Shown: positions 59,796 through 64,000 of the stretch, in pieces
Numbering within the stretch: position 1 is the stretch's first letter
Layout: each line of letters begins with the position of its first letter
From: Myxococcales bacterium
Lineage (GTDB): Bacteria > Myxococcota_A > Polyangia > Polyangiales > Ga0077539
Assembly: GCA_030652255.1 (NCBI GenBank)
Contig: JAUSAZ010000012.1
Location: forward strand, 145,049 to 209,048
Reading direction: 5' to 3'
Length of the DNA: 64,000 nucleotides
Program-made: the position numbers and the translations under genes
Notes under the pieces: generated by a model
Told to the model about the DNA's origin: nothing
The model's database searches: none
Seen by the model: only the letters and a program-made list of their open reading frames with translations

Positions 59796-60392
59796 TCAGT
59801 TGCTGCGCGGCCCCGGCGGATCGAGCACCGAGCGGTACGCCTCGGCGCTCACCCGCACCTGCCCCGGGAACTCCTTCTCCGCCCCGCCCATCAGCCGGTC
59901 GACCACGCTCTCCAGCACGTCGTAGCGCGTCGAGAGCAGGTAGTACTCGTCCTCCGGGAGGGTGCCGAGCACCTCCAGGGCGAGCACGAGGTGCCCGCGG
60001 TCCTGGTTGGTGACGCCGAAGCCCGCGCCGCCCTCGACGGCCTCGTGCCCGTCGATGGCTTCGAGCGCAAACGCCACCGGGTTGAAGAACAGGAAGCAGG
60101 TCTCGAACTCGATGCGCCACCCCGCGTGGTCGTCCACGGGCGCGTGCCATCGGGCGGGGTACACCCGGCGCACCAGCTCGCCGAAGTACGCCCCGGCGGC
60201 CGGCGCCACGAGCCCGCGGATCTCCGGCTGGCTGGTGCCCACCGAGCGCAGGTAGTGGTCGAGCAGCGGCAGGGTGTCGCTGGTGAAGTCGAGCAGCACG
60301 CCGGTGGCGCGCTCGACGAACTGCACGCACGCCACCGCGAGGTCGCGCACGTGCTCGGGGGTGCCGTCGGGTCGGAATTCGCTGAAGTCCAT
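59796..60392 (-). CDS. Hypothetical protein
   Basis: Soluble protein of 198 residues, no family recognised. It has aromatic, acidic stretches such as TSDTLPLLDHYLRSVGTSQP, APVDDHAGWRIEFETCFLFF and DRGHLVLALEVLGTLPEDEY. No signal peptide or membrane helix. It is divergent from the coiled-coil gene at 60479 over 86 bp; a link is possible but unproven. Confidence 0.72.
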   Translation of the reverse strand: MDFSEFRPDGTPEHVRDLAVACVQFVERATGVLLDFTSDTLPLLDHYLRSVGTSQPEIRGLVAPAAGAYFGELVRRVYPARWHAPVDDHAGWRIEFETCFLFFNPVAFALEAIDGHEAVEGGAGFGVTNQDRGHLVLALEVLGTLPEDEYYLLSTRYDVLESVVDRLMGGAEKEFPGQVRVSAEAYRSVLDPPGPRSN

Positions 60393-60478
60393 AGGTGTCG
60401 CAGCACTCCCCTACGACGCGCGCACGCTGATCGCCAAGGCCCCCGGCGCCGTGATACCCACAATCTTCGAGGGTGTTG

Positions 60479-62926
60479 ATGGCCGCGCGCAGCTTTTCCC
60501 TGACAGATCCGCCGTACACAGGAACCGCCGGAGCCACCCGCCGCGAGGTGGTGTTCGTCCCGACCCCGGAGGGCGGCGCGCGGCGCGTCGAGATCGTGCG
60601 CGGGGTCAACGCCGCGACCGACCCCCCCTTGGCCCGCCAGGCCCTGGAGGGCACGCTCCATCGCCACGCCGACCACGACCTCGCGGTGCCCTTCGTCTTC
60701 CACGACCCGGCGGCGCGGCGCTTCGTGCTGGTGGTCCCGCCGGGGCTCGCGCACCAGGAGCTCATGCTCCGGGCCGAGCTGCTCACCCGGCTCGCGGCCG
60801 ACACGAGCGAGCCCATCCCGGCGTACGTGCGCGAGGCGCGCCTCGTCATCGGCGCCCCGGGCCTGCGCCGCTGGCTCGAGGAGCCCGACGAGCGCGCCGC
60901 CCGCGAAGACCTCGCCGCCCGCGAGGAGCGGGTGCGCCGCCGCGCCGAGGACGTCACCCGCCGCGAGAGCGACGCCCTCGCCCGCGAGGACGCCCTCACC
61001 ACCCGCGAAGACTCCGTCGCGCAGGACGAGCTCGCGATGCGCGCCAACATGGCCGCCCTCTCCGCGCGCGAGGCGAAGCTCCGGGTGCGCGAGGAGTCCG
61101 CCGCGGAGCCCGTCGCCCCGGAGCCCCCGCCCATCGAGGCAGAGCCCTCGATGTCGCTGGCCCCCGAGGCCATGGAGCCCTCCACCTCGCACGCCGGCGA
61201 CGACAGCATGGAGCTCGAGCCCGACGAGCTCACCGGGCGGCTCTCGCTCGCGCGGGCCGAGCCCGGTCCCGACGCGGCGGAGATCGAGCCCGAGCCCGAC
61301 GAGATCGCCGCCGAGGAGGTGTCGCCCGTCGACGAGTCCGAGGGCCCTTCCATCGAAGCCCCGCTGCGGCTCTCGCCGCGCAGCACCACCCCGTGGGCCG
61401 CGGTGGTCGACGGCACGGTGCGCCTGTGGTGCCCCGGCACCACCGAGACGGCCGCCGTGGTGAGCGGCGACGACGTGATGGTGCGCCTCCAGGTGGAGGC
61501 CGACGGGACGCAGCCCCTCGCGCTGCTGGCCCTGCTGCGCGGCAGCGCGGGCGAGACCATCGCGCGCGTGGTGCTCGACCTGCGCAGCCCCGAAGACCGC
61601 GCCGTCATCGAGTCCCTCGGGCGCATCTTCCGGGTGCGCGTGGAGGTCGTGACCATCGCCGGGCGCTCGATCGCGAGCCACGTGCTGGGCGCCCCCTGCG
61701 AGCCGGTGGCGCAGCGCGCGCTGGAGGTGCTCGGCGAGCGCGTGGCGAGCGACGAGGAGCTCACGGCGGAGTCGGCGCGGCTGCTGCGCGAGGGCGTGGC
61801 GAGCGAGGTCGACGCGAGCGCGGCGCTGCCCGACGACGAGCGCGACCTGTCGACCGCGGAGGGGGTCGCGCGGGCCCTGGCGGCGTACGAGCCGCTGCTG
61901 GATGGCGAGCGCGCGGCGCGCACCTCGCTCACCACGGGCGTGCCGGTGGCGCAGATCGAGGCGGCGGCCAAGCGGCTCATCCTCGCGGCGCTGCGGGTGG
62001 GGGCGGCGCTGCCGCGGGCCTACGTCGAGCGCGCCGTGAAGGCGGGGGTGGTGCCCGACGAGCCGACGCTGGTCGTGCGGGGGATGCAGGCCTACCGCCG
62101 CTCGGTGGACGCGGGCGTCGCCACCATCGGTCGCCGGCGGGCCGACGCCTCGGTCGCGTGGGGGCCGCTGCTCGACGCCGCGCGGCGCCTGGAGCTGCCC
62201 ATCGACGCGACGGTGCGCGCCGCGGTCGCGGCGGTGTGGGACCCGGACGACCCCACCTCCATCGCGCCGCCCGACGACCGCACCGCCCCCTCCTCCATCG
62301 CCGCGATGGACCTCGGCGAGCGCCTCGGCTGGATCACCCACCCCGCCGTGCGCTGGGACGTCGCCCGCTCGCTCGCCGGCAGCGACGCGCCGGGCCACAT
62401 CCCCGCGCTGCGCCTCGCGCTCCACCGGCTGCCCGTGGCCGACTGCGTGCGCCTCGCGGTCGCGTTGCAGGAGCAGGGCGACGCCCTCGCCGACCTCTGG
62501 GTCGAGCTGCTCTCCTCGCCGCGCCCCGCGCTGGTGGGCCTCGGGGCCACGGTGGCGGGCCTGCTGCGCCTGCGCCGGGCCCTCACCCCGCTGGTGCAGC
62601 ACGCGCTCTCGCCCGACGAGGGCGCCTGGCGACTCATGGGCTGGGCCGCGGGGGGCTTCGGCCCGGCGCTGGTGCGCGCGGTGCGCAGCGCCGAGGGGGC
62701 CCCGGTGGAGCGGCTGTCGTGGGTGCTCGCCCACGCGGTGGCGCAGGGCGGGGCGCGGGAGATGGAGCGTGCGCGCCAGGGCGCCGACCCGACCTTCGAG
62801 CAGGCGGCCACCCGGGCGCTCGCCCTCCAGGACGAGGTGCAGCGATGGACGGCGGCGCTGCGCGAGGGGCGCGGCGAGGGCGACATCGAGCGGGCGGTGG
62901 CCCCGCTGCTACGTGGCACCTCGTAG
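60479..62926 (+). CDS. Large hypothetical protein with degenerate CpXC-like domain and coiled coil
   Basis: Protein of 815 residues from the ATG at 60479; an upstream GTG/TTG pair is less likely, and GAGGG lies five bases before the ATG. Residues about 20-130 resemble the CpXC domain (EGTLHRHADHDLAVPFVFHD, ARRFVLVVPPGLAHQ), but the CxxC cysteines are missing. Residues about 135-205 form an Arg/Glu-rich coiled coil (REERVRRRAEDVTRRESDAL). Then come an acidic Pro-rich region, a globular middle part, and helical repeat-like C-terminal 300 residues (LSWVLAHAVAQGGAREMERA). Function unknown, cytoplasmic by prediction. Confidence 0.78.
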   Translation: MAARSFSLTDPPYTGTAGATRREVVFVPTPEGGARRVEIVRGVNAATDPPLARQALEGTLHRHADHDLAVPFVFHDPAARRFVLVVPPGLAHQELMLRAELLTRLAADTSEPIPAYVREARLVIGAPGLRRWLEEPDERAAREDLAAREERVRRRAEDVTRRESDALAREDALTTREDSVAQDELAMRANMAALSAREAKLRVREESAAEPVAPEPPPIEAEPSMSLAPEAMEPSTSHAGDDSMELEPDELTGRLSLARAEPGPDAAEIEPEPDEIAAEEVSPVDESEGPSIEAPLRLSPRSTTPWAAVVDGTVRLWCPGTTETAAVVSGDDVMVRLQVEADGTQPLALLALLRGSAGETIARVVLDLRSPEDRAVIESLGRIFRVRVEVVTIAGRSIASHVLGAPCEPVAQRALEVLGERVASDEELTAESARLLREGVASEVDASAALPDDERDLSTAEGVARALAAYEPLLDGERAARTSLTTGVPVAQIEAAAKRLILAALRVGAALPRAYVERAVKAGVVPDEPTLVVRGMQAYRRSVDAGVATIGRRRADASVAWGPLLDAARRLELPIDATVRAAVAAVWDPDDPTSIAPPDDRTAPSSIAAMDLGERLGWITHPAVRWDVARSLAGSDAPGHIPALRLALHRLPVADCVRLAVALQEQGDALADLWVELLSSPRPALVGLGATVAGLLRLRRALTPLVQHALSPDEGAWRLMGWAAGGFGPALVRAVRSAEGAPVERLSWVLAHAVAQGGAREMERARQGADPTFEQAATRALALQDEVQRWTAALREGRGEGDIERAVAPLLRGTS

Positions 62927-63034
62927 CGCCGGGTGATTTCGCGGTCGAATTGCGATCGAACCGCGGGCTGCAGCGCACAATCTGCGGTGGACACGCGCCC
63001 CCCGGGTCCCTAGGATCCGCTCCCTCCCCCAACC

Positions 63035-63778
63035 ATGCGAATTGGTATCTTCAGTGACGTCCACGCCAACATCGAGGCGCTCTCCGCGGTCGTGGAGGCG
63101 CTGCGGCGTGAGTCCCCGGACGTCATGTACTGCCTCGGCGACGTGGTGGGCTACGGCGCCTCGCCCAACGAGTGCTCCGACCTGGTGCGCAGCGTCGCGA
63201 AGGTCACCATCCTCGGCAACCACGACGCCGCCGTCGCGGGCCGCATGGACTACAGCTACTACTACGAGGCCGCGCGCCGCGCGCTCGACCTGCACGCCTC
63301 GCTGCTGACCCCGGAAAACCTCGCCTGGCTCCGCGCCCTCCCCTACAAGCACGTCGTGGGCGACACGGGCGTGCACCTCTGCCACGGCTCGCCCGTTCGC
63401 ATCGAGGAGTTCGACTACATCTTCGCCCCCGAGCAGGCGCGCGACTGCCTCTCCATCTTCCCCGAGCTCGGGCACATCACCCTCATCGGGCACTCGCACC
63501 TGTGCAAGGCCTTCGAGCTCTCCTCCGACGACGTCATCGAGCTGCAGGGCCCGCCGCGCAGCTTCACCCTGCGCCCCGATCGCAAGTACATCGTCTCCGT
63601 CGGCAGCGTGGGCCAGCCCCGCGACTACGACAACCGCGCCAGCTTCGTGCTCTACGACTCCGAGACGAAGAAGTTCGAGTTCAAGCGCGTCGAGTACGAC
63701 ATCGAGGGCGCCGCGCAGAAGATCTTCGACGCCCGCCTCGAGCGCAACTTCGGGCACCGGCTCTTCATCGGCGTGTGA
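63035..63778 (+). CDS. Calcineurin-like metallophosphoesterase
   Basis: Phosphoesterase of 247 residues of the YfcE/MJ0936-like class. The metal motifs are all present: GIFSDVHANIEAL (D-x-H), YCLGDVVGYG (GD), ILGNHDAAV (GNHD), CHGSP and LIGHSHLCKAF (GHxH). It probably hydrolyses phosphodiesters or phosphomonoesters; the substrate is unknown. Its last 14 bases overlap the end of the opposing outer-membrane gene. Start ATG at 63035 gives MRIGIFSDVHAN. Confidence 0.95.
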   Translation: MRIGIFSDVHANIEALSAVVEALRRESPDVMYCLGDVVGYGASPNECSDLVRSVAKVTILGNHDAAVAGRMDYSYYYEAARRALDLHASLLTPENLAWLRALPYKHVVGDTGVHLCHGSPVRIEEFDYIFAPEQARDCLSIFPELGHITLIGHSHLCKAFELSSDDVIELQGPPRSFTLRPDRKYIVSVGSVGQPRDYDNRASFVLYDSETKKFEFKRVEYDIEGAAQKIFDARLERNFGHRLFIGV

Positions 63779-64000
63779 GCGTCGGGCCGCGGCTCCAGCC
63801 GAAGCTGGCCGCGATGGAGAAGGTCGTCGCGTTGGTCTGGCTGAAGGGGTCGTGGCCCACGTTGGCGTCGAGCTCCATCCAGCGAAACGGGCGCCACTGC
63901 GCGCCGAGCTCGAAGGCGTAGACCCCGTCGACGGCGCTGTACTCCCGGCCCTCGCGGCGGTCGCCGATCTCGGTGACGTTCATGAGCAGGGCGCCCACGC
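63765..64000 (-). CDS. Outer-membrane beta-barrel protein, 3' part only
   Basis: Partial: the gene continues past the end of the window, so the start and domain order are not visible. The visible 77 C-terminal residues have amphipathic strands (YAFELGAQWRPFRWMELDA, TFSIAASFGWSRG), suggestive of an outer-membrane barrel. It overlaps the phosphoesterase gene by 14 bases tail to tail. Confidence 0.6.
   Translation of the reverse strand, partial: VGALLMNVTEIGDRREGREYSAVDGVYAFELGAQWRPFRWMELDANVGHDPFSQTNATTFSIAASFGWSRGPTLTRR

Overview
The window looks like a chromosomal segment of a large-genome, very high-GC member of the Myxococcota (Polyangia/Sandaracinus-like). The inference rests on GC-saturated third positions, many Hanks-type Ser/Thr kinases with one C-terminal membrane helix, TPR/PEGA partner proteins, and Cys-rich or Asp/Gly/Ala-rich lipoproteins. 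No rRNA, tRNA, CRISPR array, insertion sequence or phage gene was seen. The species call is an inference.

Layout. 0.2-3.2 kb: a Cys-rich repeat lipoprotein. 3.3-9.0 kb (minus strand): a five-gene exopolysaccharide operon of the XrtA/PEP-CTERM-associated kind (FemAB-like protein, DUF3473 deacetylase, glycosyltransferase, an unrecognised protein, O-antigen ligase/polymerase). 9.1-14.4 kb: unknown proteins, a small beta-barrel protein and an aldo/keto reductase. 14.5-16.3 kb: molybdenum-cofactor genes (moaA, xdhC family). 16.4-18.9 kb: a UbiA prenyltransferase coupled to a polytopic membrane protein. 19.7-21.2 kb: guaB. 22.3-29.8 kb: a BamA/TamA-type barrel protein with about seven POTRA-like repeats, coupled to TamB.

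29.9-47.9 kb is a dense signalling region. It holds three Hanks-type kinases, a pseudokinase fused to a PilZ domain, a stand-alone PilZ protein, a degenerate GGDEF protein, an intact FHA-GGDEF protein, a histidine kinase and a FliA-family sigma factor. A kinase next to a TPR/PEGA membrane protein occurs twice. Sequences resembling FliA (sigma-28) promoters, with near-constant spacing, lie upstream of the PilZ, CAP-lipoprotein, kinase and GGDEF genes that surround the sigma gene. This suggests a local sigma/c-di-GMP/kinase regulon without flagellar genes, and is the most interesting system-level signal here.

48-64 kb is mixed: an aminotransferase, a coupled ferredoxin/lipoprotein pair downstream of rimO, a 1,123-residue DUF924-FSH1 hydrolase-LRR fusion, a run of minus-strand genes (folE, LON-domain protein, yajQ, M50-like protease, AraC regulator, VOC protein), two unknown proteins, a long coiled-coil protein with a degenerate CpXC-like domain, a metallophosphoesterase, and the 3' end of an outer-membrane protein gene that runs off the window. 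Start-stop overlaps of the GTGA/ATGA type recur and suggest translational coupling.
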